Notes under the pieces: model-generated
Databases searched by the model: none
What the model was told of the DNA's origin: nothing
Seen by the model: only the letters and a program-made list of their open reading frames with translations
NCBI GenBank assembly: GCA_023935145.1
Contig: CM043701.1
Coordinates: 70,882,317-70,946,316 of the forward strand
Length of the DNA: 64,000 bases
Reading direction: 5' to 3'
From: Bretschneidera sinensis
Lineage: Eukaryota; Streptophyta; Magnoliopsida; Brassicales; Akaniaceae
Made by a program: the position numbers and the translations under genes
Shown here: positions 9,336-21,100 of the stretch, in pieces
Layout of the letters: every line of letters begins with the position of its first letter
Position numbering within the stretch: the stretch's first letter is position 1

Positions 9336-10593
9336 TGATAAGTGCTTAAATAGTCATATTTAAGCCCATTATTTTACAGTTGTTAAGCTCTTTGCTTACG
9401 TATTTTAGTATATTCTACTTCATTTTTGTGTTTTCTGTGTTTTTTAGAGGTTCTTGAAGAAAATGTAGCATTTTGGAACTCTAAGAAAGAAATCTGGAAG
9501 ACCTGGAAGCAGCCAAGTGCGATTGAGCGCAAGGTGTCTGTGATCGAGCGCACAAGCACTCGTGCGCACACATAGAAGGCTCGAGCGTAACCCTGCGCAT
9601 GAGTGCAAAAGCATGGGATCGAGTGCACACATACAGTAAAGTGGCAGAGCCAGTTTTGGAAAGATTGATTCGGGTCTTGTTTTGGAAATTAAGGTTTTGA
9701 GGTGTCCTTAGAACCTTATAGATAGGCCTGTAAAACACATAAACAAGACTTTTTATCTTCCTTCAGTTGTAATCTTTGGAGAGGAATTGACGACTCTTCT
9801 CCACAGTATTTTTTGAGTTTATTCTTTTCTACTTAGTTTATGTTATGATTATGTTTAGCATAATCAGCATGCAACTTCTTAATAAGGCTCGATTGAAGCC
9901 CTAATTATGCTTTTCCATATATGAGTATTGTTACCCTCGTAAATAGTCATGTTATGATGCTTTAATTGATTAATGCCTATTTTATTGAATTCCTCATATG
10001 TGTTTGTCTGATCAACGTATGCGTGTGGTATGGATTAGTTAGTTAGATCAATTTGGATGACCGAGTCCTAGGTCTGACAATAGTATCAAAAGAAATCCAC
10101 ACCGAGTTCTTGGGTTAATCAACATGGGAAAACGGGAGTATACAACTTGCCCTAGGTCTCGTGTGGTTGTCGATTTCCATAAACCTTATGCTCTCTTAAG
10201 GAACAACTCAGTATACACCATGTTGAATCCCTTAAGAGAGAAAAGAGTTAGAGTATACACCATGCCTAACTCGTTGCTTAGGGAGATCAATAGCTTAAGG
10301 AGCGGACCAAGCCCTTAGGTTGACAACCATTAGGTTTTCATGGTAGGGCTAGAGCAATGGCACATTACTTATTGGGAAAGTATGATTAGTGGTGTATATC
10401 AAAGCCCTATGTTCTTATCATTATCTATATAAACTCAATATTTATTTCTATCATTTTACGTTGTGAAACTGATTCTAAAACGAAATTCACCAATCCTTAT
10501 GGAGATGATCTCGCATTTTCACACTATGCTACTGTTGCAAGTAAAACAAGTTCGATTATTTGCTTAATAATTTAGGTAGATTATCACACAACA
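9336..10593 (+). repeat. Left (5') LTR of the Athila-like element
   Basis: 1258 bp, collinear with the right LTR over its whole length. It lacks a 14 bp stretch present in the right copy (about 18075-18088) at a short TTG repeat, and a few bases near 9871. The TATA box is mutated to TTATAGATA here but intact in the right copy. It contains the GATCGAGCGC motif array at 9521-9627. Minus-strand open frames inside it are not genes. Confidence 0.85.
9521..9627. repeat. GATCGAGCGC motif array, left LTR
   Basis: Six copies or relics of GATCGAGCGC(AC) start at about 9521, 9542, 9558, 9579, 9597 and 9617, spaced 21, 16, 21, 18 and 20 bp. The array is markedly richer in GC and CpG than the rest of the LTR. 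It lies about 90 bp upstream of the TATA position. The same array is in the right LTR, and scattered copies occur in the internal region. Confidence 0.7.
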
Positions 10594-10599
10594 AGTTTT

Positions 10600-10617
10600 T
10601 GACGTTGTTGCCGAGGA
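10600..10617 (+). other. Primer binding site, Athila type, decayed
   Basis: Reads TGACGTTGTTGCCGAGGA, 6 nt after the LTR. Against TGGCGCCGTTGCCGGGGA, the usual Athila site, it differs at four positions, all G-to-A or C-to-T. That fits loss of methylated cytosines. It fixes the element's plus orientation. Confidence 0.7.
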
Positions 10618-11037
10618 TTACGCTAAATTTCTTTTTAGAATTATTTTTCATTCAATTTATTTTTCAATTTTATTTTATTATGTTTCATCAAAACCTAATC
10701 AACTATTTTCTTTTCTTTTTTTGTTGTTCTATTTTAGGTACTGCAACAGAAGTTCTCTGAAGCACTGCGATCGAGCGCACTCCTTGGTGCAATCGAGCGC
10801 ATTTAGGGCAGAGGTTACCCGAGCAGCAGTATTGAAATTGCTGCACTGAAGCTATTTTACTGATTCATGCAAGGGCTTTAATCCAGGAATCCCACTTTTT
10901 TTCCCCTCAATACAGAGCTTGAGTGGACCATTAGACAAAGGCTTAGAGACAACGTTGAAGAGGTAGAAGAAGAATTCGAGGGAGAAGCAATAATGATGGA
11001 ATAGCCAGAAAACCAACAACCACCTGAGCGAAGACCT
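10618..11037 (+). other. Leader of the Athila-like element
   Basis: About 420 bp between primer site and gag. It is T-rich at first, then has two GATCGAGCGC-type motifs near 10768-10802. The last part encodes an acidic stretch in broken frames that may be the start of gag. No other feature seen. Confidence 0.5.
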
Positions 11038-12130
11038 ATGAAGCAATCTTTCATCCCACGGAACCTCAACCAGCCATCATGCATTGTTTATCAACCAGAG
11101 GCGGAAGGCAATTATTACATATCTCTGCAAATACTCAATGCATTGACTCACTTTAGGGGTACACCTGCTGAAGATCCATACTTGCACCTTCAGGAATTCT
11201 TTGATCTATACAAATTCCAGCATATCCGAGGCCTAGACCAAGAAGGAATCAGGTTAATTCTTTTCTCTTTTTCATTAAAAGATAATGCTAAACTGCGGTA
11301 TAATTCATTACCTGCAGTTTATATCCACATTTGGGAAAAGTTGGCCAGCAAGTTCCCCATAAAGTTTTTTTCAGCTCAAAAGACAAGACAAATGAGGAAA
11401 GAGATTCAATCTTTCCAACAGAAGGATGGAGACCTGTTCTTTGAGGTATGGAGACATGTCAACGAGCTGCTAATGCCCACATCACAATCTACCTCAGGAT
11501 GAACTGGTACAAGCTTTCTATTAAGGTTTGAGTGATACTAATAAAAGTATTGTGGATTCAGGTTGTGGAGGTGTGCTGATGGAGAAAAGTAGCAAAGAAG
11601 CCATGGAGCTGTTCTAGACATTAAGTGAGCACACCCTGCAATTCTTTTCAAGAGATAGACAAGGATCTAAGAGCAAAGGTGTGTATGAGGTGATTCTAAA
11701 TAGTGGATCCTCTACCCAAATAGTTGCTATGGAGAGGAAACTAGATCTGCTTGTTAAAGCCATGACTGCTCAGAACGTCTCACCTAATCCACCAGCTACA
11801 CCACTCCAAGTATGTGTTATATGTTCTCATTTTGATCATAATACTGAGACTTGTCCTTTATATTCATCTGCAGATCCAGAGTAAGCAAATTATGTGGGAC
11901 CAAACAACTATCCACCAAAGAACAATCCATATGCCAACACCTACAATCCTGGATGGCGAAACCACCCGACTTCTCTTGGAGCAACAATCAGAATGCCCTG
12001 AACCTTCAAGGGCAGCAAAGGAAGTCCCAACAAGCAGCCCACTCAGTTCTTGAATCTAAGAAAAGTGACCTAGAAAGTCTTGTGAGGCAATTAGCCACTC
12101 AGTAACAATAGTTGATGACCTCACAAGATC
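11038..12130 (+). pseudogene. Athila-type gag, frameshifted
   Basis: Gag would package element RNA into particles. The first open part (11038-11502) has the Athila capsid signature: HFRGTPAEDPYLHLQEFFDL, then SFSLKDNAKLRY, IWEKLASKFPIKFFSAQKTR and EIQSFQQKDGDLFFEVW. A frame change at about 11500 and a stop near 11617 interrupt it. It continues with SKEAMELF and AMERKLDLLVKAM. A zinc knuckle at 11813-11851 has intact CX2CX4HX4C spacing (C-V-I-C-S-H-F-D-H-N-T-E-T-C). Past 11880 a TAA breaks the NYPPKNNPYANTYNPGW tail typical of Athila gag. It cannot make a full-length protein. Confidence 0.8.
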
Positions 12131-12228
12131 AGTTCATGGCAGATGGAAGGCAATTTCGGACTGAGATAAGACAAACCACTACAAAACATGAATAAGCCAT
12201 TCAAAGACTAGAAGTACAAATGGGGTAA

Positions 12229-13405
12229 TTGGCTAAGGAACTGAGTGATAGAAATCAAGGTGAACTTCCAGCCCAACCATTACCTAATCCAAGAGGACAT
12301 CAACAACTGAATGTTGTGACAACTCTCAGAAATTGTAAGATCATAGGAGCTGATGAGCTTGCACAAGCATCTCTAAATAAAGCGTCAACATCCAAGGTAA
12401 GTGAGATGGAGAAGATGAATGCACCACCCTTCCCTCAAAGGTTAGTAAAGCCAAAGAAAGAAAATAAAGTGTTTGATATCTTTGAAACTTTGAGAAAAGT
12501 AGAGATTAACATTCCTTTATTAGATGCAATTAAACAAATTCCAGCATATGCTAAAATTTTGAAAGATTGTTGCACTAACAAAAGGAAGTTTCAGGAACAT
12601 GAGACAATGGCTTTGGTTGAAGAGGTAGGTGTTATGTTGTTAAGAATACTACCACCAAAACTAAAAGATCCGGGTAGTTTTACCATTCTTTACAAGATAG
12701 GTGACCAACTATTTGAAAATTCACTATTGGATCTAGGGGCGAGTGTTAATTTGCTACCATACACTGTATTCAAGACACTAGATTTGGGGGAGCTTCAACC
12801 AACTTCCATCACCTTGCAACTGGCAGACAGAAGTATCAAACAACGAAGAGGTATTCTTGAGGATGTCTTGGTGAAGGCAGGTGAATTCATTTTACCTACT
12901 GATTTTATAGTATTAGATATGAAAGAATGTTCTATGCCATTACCTCTGCACGTAATCTTAGGAAGACCCTTTATGATAATTGCTGATACAAATATTTGTG
13001 TGAAAAAAGGGTATTGTCACTATGAAAGTAAATGGTGAGGAGATAGAATTCAAAATATTTGATACATTAAATTCACCTGAAGATGATATAGAATGTTCTA
13101 ATGTCTGCTTAATGCAAGGTGTTGTTAAGCAAGTTTTTCAGGTCCATCACATTGATCCATTGAAGACCACCCTCACCCATAGTGTCACAAGTTTGGATAT
13201 TGAGCCAGAATATGAAGATGCTACTGGTGACATCAATAAAGTTATGCACCTCCCTGAGGCCTCTCCAATGCATCCTAGAACAGGTGACAAGAGGCAGTTG
13301 CATGTGCATGAGCTGATCGAATTGAGGCATGATAACTATGCAGCAGCACCGATAGCACTTGAGCCACCTGAGGGGGACTTTAAGTACTTTTTGCCAAAAG
13401 ACTAG
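12229..13405 (+). pseudogene. Athila-type aspartic protease region
   Basis: An open frame of 269 codons (12229-13038), then a shifted one (13022-13405). The first begins with a Gln/Lys-rich linker, then VFDIFETLRKVEINIPLLDA and the conserved segment before the protease (PPKLKDPGSF). The catalytic Asp (codon 12730-12732) lies in DLGASVNLLPYTVF, and the domain closes with VILGRPFM near 12952-12972. The DLGAS form of the triad is typical of Athila and Tat elements. In complete relatives reverse transcriptase follows. Here the second frame ends at 13405 with FKYFLPKD and no polymerase follows. The reverse-strand frame over 13109-13408 is a shadow. Confidence 0.75.
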
Positions 13406-14016
13406 CACTAAGCTACTATAAAGAGCGCTTGAGCAGGTTCAACTTAGATAAACGTGTAGCTCAAGCGCCTCTATTGAGGTCAGTGGTACTGAGGCCACTG
13501 AGTACGGTACAGTTTTATTTTTGCTAATAATTTTCACTATTTTTAATTTTTTAGTCCTTTTTATAGTTTATTTAGTTATTAGCACTTTTTTCCCTTGCGA
13601 TTGAGCGCACTACGCAGTCTGCTCGAGTGCACTCTCGCCTAGCGCTCCATGGCTCGTGAACGCACCACACCAACGCACACACTTGAGCACAAGGGCGATA
13701 GAGTGCTCTCGGGGTAGAACTCACTTGCAAATTTTAAGTCAGATTGTCTCTCCCTCACATCCACGCTCAATCGCACTTTCTCTCTCTCCTGCACTCTCAC
13801 TTACTCACAAGCACTCGCCCATAACGCTCTCACTGTCTCTCACACTCTAACCTTCACCATCCTATCTCTCACCACCACATCACCTCCACACCACCGTCCA
13901 AACCCCCCCTACACCACTGCACACCAGGTAATTACTCATACCCATTGCACCCTTACTTTCTCTTTTCCTCCATTTTCGATTTTTTGTTATTTACTTATTA
14001 TTTTTAACAAATTGAA

Positions 14017-14051
<35 letters not shown>

Positions 14052-14425
14052 TTTCTTATGTTATTGGGTTGTATTTAGTTTTTTTGTAGGAGGTTGAGAA
14101 ATTTTTGCAGTGAAGAAGCCCTAACTTGGTCTACACTAGCACACAACCTACTTGATCAACGTCCTTAGTCAAACTTCAATAAGTGCGATCGAGCGTAGGG
14201 ACGACTATGATCGAGCGTATAAGATAAGTGCGATCAAGCACAGGAGAGTGTTATCAAGCGCAATTTGGATAGAAACTTGCCCAAGATGCCAAAATAAGTT
14301 GCCTCCACCTCCTGTGCCTCGGGCAGCCGTGCCCAGTCATCCCAGCCCAATTTCGAACAACGACAGATCTTGTTCAAAACTATATTCAACACTGAAGTTG
14401 ATTTCAATAACTTGGAAGCCACTTA
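13406..14425 (+). other. Spacer with motif copies and CT-rich leader
   Basis: Located where pol should be. It contains at least eight more copies or inverted copies of the GAGCGC motif (13411-13460, 13596-13770, 14186-14260), a CT-rich and CA-rich stretch at 13745-13930 like a 5' UTR, and a (TA)n run at about 14020-14049. A splice-like TTTTTGTAGGAGG at about 14080 precedes the next ORF. It looks like a second, internal leader for that ORF. No protein domain seen. Confidence 0.5.
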
Positions 14426-15355
14426 ATGGGCGGTCCAAGAGTTCAAGCACCGGGGTTGAAGAGGCTGTTTAAGCCTATTTGTTTCACTGCATACACTCGG
14501 TTTGTGGTTCAGTTCTACGAGAACTTATCATTCAACTGCAACAGGCCGGGGGTCGTGTTTTCATCGGTCCAGGGGAAGTATATTAATGTGACCTCTGCTG
14601 ATATAGCAGCTGCTCTTCATTGTTGTGATGAGTCCCCTCCTGAGGATACCTAGATGAAGGAATAGCCAGAGTCTTTCCCCTTATCCTCCATCATTGAGTA
14701 CATGTATACTGGCCAGTATGTCGATCGGCATAACAATGCTGGGAGCCGGTCCAAGTTACCTCCATGACTCTGGCTTGTGGATTTCATCCTTCAGCGGAAT
14801 GTGTGCCCACTGGGGCACAAGACCCAGAGGAGGGACTAGTTCCTATAGGCCTTATATGCATTCCACAAAGGCTATTGGTATGCCATCCCAGCCTCATCTG
14901 GATCCAGCTCCATAATTTCTAGGACCACATCCATCGCCGTTAGACCACCACGGCGAATGCATGGGGGTTCTCCTTCCTGTTCCTCCTCAGCTATATATTC
15001 AAGAAGAAGGGGATCAAGAGCTCCTCCATTGATGGACTGGTGAGTAACCACCCATTCTTTGGGAAGAGTTAGTGGACCCTGAGCCAGTCGAACATGCCTA
15101 GAGGACCCCGAGGGCATGCATCTACTGCTGAACAAGTGGAGGATGATCCCATGGACATCGAGCACCCCACAGCGAGCCATATTTGGGAGGAAGACTAGCC
15201 GAACATGGGATCCACTGAGTACCAGCACCTTCGCGAAGAGTTGTCTTCTTTTCGGTGTGAGCGCTCTGACATTCGTCGAGAGGATAGAGATGCGATATTA
15301 TTAGTACATCAGTGCATCGATGGCTTGGAGGCACGCTTTACGAGGTAAGAGGTAA
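14380..15355 (+). pseudogene. Plant-transposon/ATHILA-ORF-like protein remnant
   Basis: Translation in shifting plus-strand frames gives a pattern seen in the 'putative plant transposon protein' domain family (PF20167-like) that occurs with Athila elements: FKHRGLKRLFKP, then FTAYTRFVVQFYENLSFNCN, then VFSSVQGKYINVTSADIAAA. Degenerate pieces follow (VCPLGHKTQRRD, ALYAFHKGYWYAIP) and a charged, coiled-coil-like tail (EYQHLREELSSFRCERSDIR) to about 15348. Stops at 14651 and later, plus frame changes, make it non-functional. Its role in relatives is unknown; in Athila the ORF downstream of pol has been called env-like. The family name is inferred from the motif pattern and a profile search is needed. 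Confidence 0.5.
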
Positions 15356-16852
15356 TGCTCCAGGCCATTCTTGATCGATTACCTTCCCCCCTGATGCCTA
15401 ATCGACTGCCGCACCTAGAGATCAGCAGTGAGAGAGGTGCACTGTCTGGCTGAAGAAGTAAAACTTAGTGCTCATGGGAGGCACCCCACAGTATATCCTT
15501 TTATTTTTAATATTTTTTCACATTTATTGTTAGTATTTACTTTTATAACTGTTTATTATTAGTATCTCTTATTTTTTGATATTATATTTGTTTTTCTTTT
15601 TCAGGGACATAGTGAGTGCATCAAGTTCAAGTTTGGGGGTGTGCTATGAGCCATGCCAGCCATCTAGTTCTCTAACTCCCAGGTCAGATATTTCAATGTC
15701 ACTCACACATTGGGGACAATGTGTACATTAAGTTTAGGAGTATAGGAGACACATTCACACACTCTGTCCCAGTTTTTTTAGTATTCTTGAAAAGATAAAT
15801 GCATGTTCATATTATTTTGAAAATTTTGGTTGATTTAAAACAAATATTATTATAAAACTTCATCATTAAGCTTAAAATCTAGAACATATAGTCTAATAAT
15901 AAAGTTTCAAAAGTTTAATTACTTACTTCAAGGCATTTAAGAATTCACAAGTTTGATTTAAATCTGACACGAGCACATTAGCACATAATTGCGTGGGGTA
16001 TGACATATAATTTTTATGTATATGTTTCCATGACCTAACTGTAATCGGATAACTTGTTAGAAGAACACTTGGGCATAGAAAAATAGAGAAAAAATGTTTA
16101 TTGCACAAAAAGAGAAAATAAAATGTTCCTAATGATCATTAAATAAACTTTCCACTGAGTAACTAGACCTCTTGCCTCAGTAAGTAGTGAGTGTTCACGT
16201 CAAAAGGTGGGAATTATGCATACAATGATCATTAAATAAAGTTTTCATTGAGTAATTGAACCTCTTACTTCAGTAAGCAGTGAGTGTTTACGTCAAAATG
16301 TTAGAATTTTTCTTGGCGGTATTAAGACCAGTTAGTTTCGTAGCCTTTTTTACTCGAGTGAGTAAGTCCTTAGGGGTGTCTTTACACCTAATGCCCTAAA
16401 CCCATCTGGTTTGAGAGTCATTGGCTAAACACTTGCTACATGGGTCAATTAGAAAGCTTAATGGAACTCAACATGGAAAAAATCTCATAATAAAAGAAAA
16501 TGAAAGAAATAAAACTATGCTATTATTGTTCATTCTGATAGGAAATTCGATGAATGTTGAGACACTGAAACACTATACATTGGAGTTATTTGGAAGCTTC
16601 ATCTTTTATGTACTAATTCACTACACACTAAGTCATACTTGTGATGCCTTAAACCAACTTTGTGTAAGTGATTAGAATTTAAAACCCTTATTCATTGCGA
16701 ACATGTGTTTACATTTTAAGCTTACTCATGAACAAATATCATGGTTTTGTGTGCAACCTAAATTTTTAGATATCATGAATGATAAATTTATCTTTGATAT
16801 TGTTTTGTAGTTAGTTTTTCGTTTTGTATTGCTAAGGGACTAGCAATATGTA
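15356..16852 (+). other. 3' non-coding region of the Athila-like element
   Basis: No protein seen. It includes a TTTGGGGGTGTG tract at about 15631, much like the polypurine tract next to the right LTR, and a tandem pair of 93 bp units (16131-16223 and 16224-16316), both starting AATGATCATTAAATAAA. The pair differs by roughly a tenth of positions. Confidence 0.55.
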
Positions 16853-16864
16853 AGTTTGGGGGTG
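16853..16864 (+). other. Polypurine tract
   Basis: AAGTTTGGGGGTG directly before the right LTR start TGATAAGTGC. This is where plus-strand DNA synthesis would begin and it confirms the LTR boundary. Confidence 0.7.
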
Positions 16865-17049
16865 TGATAAGTGCTTAAATAGTCATATTTAAGCCCCTTA
16901 ATTTACAGTTGTTAAGCTCTTTGCTTACATATTTTAGTATATTCTACTTCATTTTTGTATTTTTTGTGTTTTTTAGAGGTTCTTGAAGAAAATGTAGCAT
17001 TTTGGAACTCTAAGGAAAAAATCTGGAAGACCTGGAAGCAGCCAAGTGT

Positions 17050-17156
17050 GATCGAGCAGAAGGTGTTTGTGATCGAGCGCACAAGCACTCATATGCACAC
17101 GTAAAAGGCTCGAGCGCAACCCTGCACTCGAGCACTAAAGCATGGGATCGAGCGCA
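17050..17156. repeat. GATCGAGCGC motif array, right LTR
   Basis: Six copies start at about 17050, 17071, 17087, 17108, 17126 and 17146, with the same spacings (21, 16, 21, 18, 20) as the left LTR. The array ends about 90 bp before the TATA box. Confidence 0.7.
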
Positions 17157-17244
17157 CACATACAGTAAAACGGTAGAGCCAGTTTTGGAAAGATTGATTC
17201 GGGTCTTAGTTTGGAAATTAGGGTTTTGAGATGTCCTTAGAACC

Positions 17245-17253
17245 TTATAAATA
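17245..17253 (+). promoter_or_regulatory. TATA box of the Athila-like LTR
   Basis: TTATAAATA in the context ACCTTATAAATAGGCC. The left LTR has TTATAGATA at the same place. Confidence 0.6.
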
Positions 17254-18147
17254 GGCCTATAAAACACAGAAATAAGACTTTTTATCTTCATTCAATTGTA
17301 AGCTTTGGAGAGGAATTGACGACTTTTCTCTATAGTATTTTTCAGTTTTATTCTCTTCTACTTAGTTTATGTTATGATGATGTTTAGCATAATCAGCATA
17401 TGTAACTAACTTCTTAATAGGGCTCGATTGAAGCCCTAATTATGCTTTTCCATATATGAGTATTATTTCCCTTGCAAATAGCCATGTTATGATGCTTTAA
17501 TTAATTAATGCCTGTTTTATTGAATTCCTTATATGTGTTTGTCTGATCAACACATGCATATGGTATGGATTAGTTAGTTAGATCAATTTGGATGATCGAG
17601 TCCTGGGTCTGACAATAGTAACAAAAGAAATCCATACCAGGTTCTTGGGTTAATCAACATGGAAAACCAGGAGTATATAACATGCCCTAGGTCTCGTATG
17701 GTTTTCGATTTCCATAAACCTTATGCTCTTTTAAGGAACAACTCAGTATACACCATGCTGAATTCCTTAAGAGAGAAAAGAGTTAGAGTATATACCATGT
17801 CTAACTCGTTGCTTAGGGAGATCAATAACTTAAGGAACGGACCAAGCCCTTAGGTTGACAACCATTAGGTATTCATGGTAGGGTTAGAGCATTGGCACAT
17901 TACTTATTGGGAAAGTACGATTAGTGGTGGATATCAAAGCCCTATGTTCTTATCATTATCGATCTAAACTCAATATTTATTTCTATCATTTTACATTGTG
18001 AAACTGATTCTAAAACAAAATTCATCAATCCCTGTGGAGATGATCTCGCATTTGCACACTATGCTACTGTTGACCTTGAGCACTTGCAAGTAAAACAAGT
18101 TCAATTATTTGCTTAATAATTTATGTAGATTATCGCACAACAACTAG

Positions 18148-21100
18148 CAATGAAAGGTTTGCCCTTGAGTTTAAAGCTTCTTGTAGATTCATCTTATAAT
18201 ATTGATTGGTCTTTTGAGAGATCTCCTTCTAACTATAGAGAAGTTTCATATTATCTTTGATGTTCTAGAGGCTCAATTTCCTCGGATTCGACATCTCAAG
18301 CTCTATTCCTACAAAAAAAAAAATCATGGAATAATGCAGATGCAAGCTTATTTTCTAAGAATTACCTTTTATTGGCAATTTCGATGGAACTTTAAGCTAC
18401 TTGAGTAGGGTTTCTTATGACCAGCTCAATCTTGGTTGATCTTACAAAATTCTCAAGTCAGTCTCCTACCTTTTGAATGTTGCAATGCTCCTTAAAGGCT
18501 AGTTGCTGATTGGATCATTCTAGGATGACTTCTTTTTGGTCTTGTGATTCCTAAGCATCTTCTTCAGTTTGGGTTTCAATGGGGATAATCTTTGTGATAT
18601 GCCTCTTCAAAACACTACGTATTCAACATATAAATAGATACTTGTGTTATTCTTATGATGTACTTTCCTAAATAACAAGAAATTAAGACCTGACTCTCTA
18701 AGTTTGAAGGGTTCTTCTATTTGAAGAAAAATTTTGAGAAATTTTTTTGCCAAGAGGTTCTCTAGGCTTATTTAAAAGAATTTGGTTGTATCTTGCATGT
18801 GGCTTTCCTATAGTTGATATTCTGGACTGGTAAGTTATGGCCAATGGTGGATCTAGAGCACAAAATAATCGATTTGGTCCGAGAAAAGTGAGGCTTCGAC
18901 TTTATCACAATGATTTCATAAATGATGAACTTAAAACTAGAGTGCGGGGATAAACAAGATCTCTTGAAATTTTGGATGAAGAATTTTTCTAGGAACAAAG
19001 TCCTTAAGATCAATCTTTTAATGATCTCCAACATGCACATAGTCACTTTTAATATCCTAGATTGAGTGACTCCTTCTAAAAGCTTAAAAGATATTGCAAG
19101 CTTGGACACGACCTAGATAATGTTTCTTTGGACCTGGGTCATTTCCATGACTTTAAAAGGAGGCATGATGCTGCTTTCTTGATTGTTGGCCTCCGTGTTA
19201 TATATTGGAGGTGCTTTTTGATCCCTTATTCTTCTTGAAGCATCTACGAGACACCATTCATGTTAATTTTTTCTTGGGATAGTCACCTTATCATGGAGAA
19301 TGCTTTTCCACAATCGATTTCTCGAGCTAAACATTTATCACCAATCAAAATGGTCTTTTTTTGTGGGCTCCGAGTTATAATGATTAGGGCGTCTACATAA
19401 TGGATAAAGGCTCAAATTTTGGATTGTAGGTGAATAAAATCAAGGATCATCATTGATTCCACTTTGCACACTTGCCCTAGGGTTTTTAATTGACTTTCAA
19501 TTTTGGGCTTTTATTTTTGTTACCTTTAATTTTCTTCTCTTTTTTATTTTTTTTTTTTTTTTTTACTTTTTTTATAAACAAAAAGTGAAAAAAAAAAGTG
19601 AATGAATTTCTTTGCCACCTATGATGATCCTTTGAATACGATTTGCTTTATTTCCAAATGATGATCTTTAGAGTTCATAAAGAGAAAATGCTCTAGGCTC
19701 AAAGGGGTTATCAAAGGAAATGATCTTTGGAAAATGAATGATAACCGTCCTTCCCCTTGGTCTCTAATCATTTAAACCTTTGAAGTCATTTTAACCTTGG
19801 AAGGTAGGCCGCTCTTTTAGGTTTTTGACCTATCCTATTTATCAGTTTCTTTTTGTTTGTTTTTTTGCACTCTTTTTCATGATTGAGAAAATATTTGGAG
19901 TGGGAATCTTGACAAAAGGGGATTGATTGTTTGATAATAGTGTTTTGCCCCTTAGTGTTGGATTTTGGGTATGGTAGTATTTGTTTCTCTACTTTTTTTT
20001 TATTTGGAGATTCACAAGTTGAGCTGATAATCTCAATCCTTGTTTTCCAACTACTTAGAACATGTTGATTATCATTCCAATATTGCCTTAAAACTTGCTC
20101 TTAAAAGAATTGCGACTTTATGGTGTACTTTGTATAAATAGTGTATCACGAGATTAAAGCAAACCTTTTATAAGGGCTTTGATTTATTTGGGTAATCATG
20201 AATATTATTTTATTTCGAACTTGAAAATAAAATTTTGTTCCTAAGTGCCACCAATAATACCTTATGAGGGGTGCACTAGTTTCTTTTTTTTTCGCTTTTG
20301 GAAAAATGAATCAAATGGAAGGTCTTTTTAACAAAACAAATTTTCTCTTTTTTTAATTGAAAAAAGAAATCCCTTCAAACTTTTGAACAATGATGTCACG
20401 CCTTCTACCAAATTTACGAGATGATATTTTCAAATTTATGATTTTGGTTTCTTAACTATTGTGCATATAAATCTACTTTATAATTAAACTCCATTTTGGA
20501 TGTGTATAAATTATGTTTCGAAATTTAAATTGTGGTTGGTTATTCGTATCTTGTTAAAATTATATTTTTGCATCTCCTAGCAAACTAAGTTGTGATATGT
20601 AAATTCTGATGTGAAACACTAGCCATGTTGACATGCTGTAATTATGTCATTTGTAATGAGGAACTTGTTTCGACATCAAGTTGGTGCCGAGTAATGTGCA
20701 TTGTGATATGACATTTCATAGATGTTTGTTATACCCAATTTTGTGACTTGTACCGCCAAGGTTAAAGTGGCATTAGTATTACTAGAGACCAACTGATTTT
20801 TATAAATGTGTTAGACTTGTGAAATTTTGAGTTTGTTAATGATCTTTGTGTTTTGAGAAAATAAGTTGTTTATCTACTTCTTTCTTCCTTTGAAAATCTT
20901 GATATTTTTACCTGCAAGAATATTGGGCTAAATTATTGTTTAAAATTCTAGCCACGGTCCATATTTTGTTATATCATTTTCATTGTGAAAATTATGGTCA
21001 ATGTTTTATTTTTAATGCATGCTTAGACCTGACTAAGGGAGAAGACAGTTACTTATTGGGCTGTCAAGCTCACCCTTTTATTACATTCTTCCCAGACTCC

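Larger units (their letters stand above)
9336..18142 (+). mobile_element. Athila-like non-autonomous retrotransposon (gag-protease only)
   Basis: An 8.8 kb element bounded by two long LTRs (9336-10593, 16865-18142), with TGATAAGTGC at both starts and ACAACA at both ends. It is flanked by ACCAG (9331-9335) and ACTAG (18143-18147), a 5 bp target duplication with one change. A primer site resembling the Athila type is at 10600-10617, gag at 11038 onward, protease at 12229-13405 and a polypurine tract just before 16865. Between 13406 and 16864 I find no reverse transcriptase, RNase H or integrase in any frame. That space holds a degenerate plant-transposon-like ORF and non-coding sequence. It resembles gag-only derivatives such as TR-GAG elements, which need a helper. 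The Athila call rests on the primer site, DLGAS protease and gag style. Confidence 0.8.
16865..18142 (+). repeat. Right (3') LTR of the Athila-like element
   Basis: 1278 bp, matching the left LTR from TGATAAGTGC to ACAACA. By eye the copies differ at about 5 percent of positions, mainly transitions, plus two small indels. It carries an intact TATA box (17245-17253) and the motif array at 17050-17156. It is followed by the target duplication ACTAG. Confidence 0.85.

Noticed and set aside
9383..9738. Three overlapping minus-strand open frames, one repeated at 17010-17291
   Set aside because: They lie in the two LTR copies, antisense to the element, and exist because the motif array lacks stops. 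The two LTRs do not keep the same frame.
13109..13408. A 99-codon minus-strand frame
   Set aside because: Shadow of the protease-region frame on the plus strand; no family resemblance.
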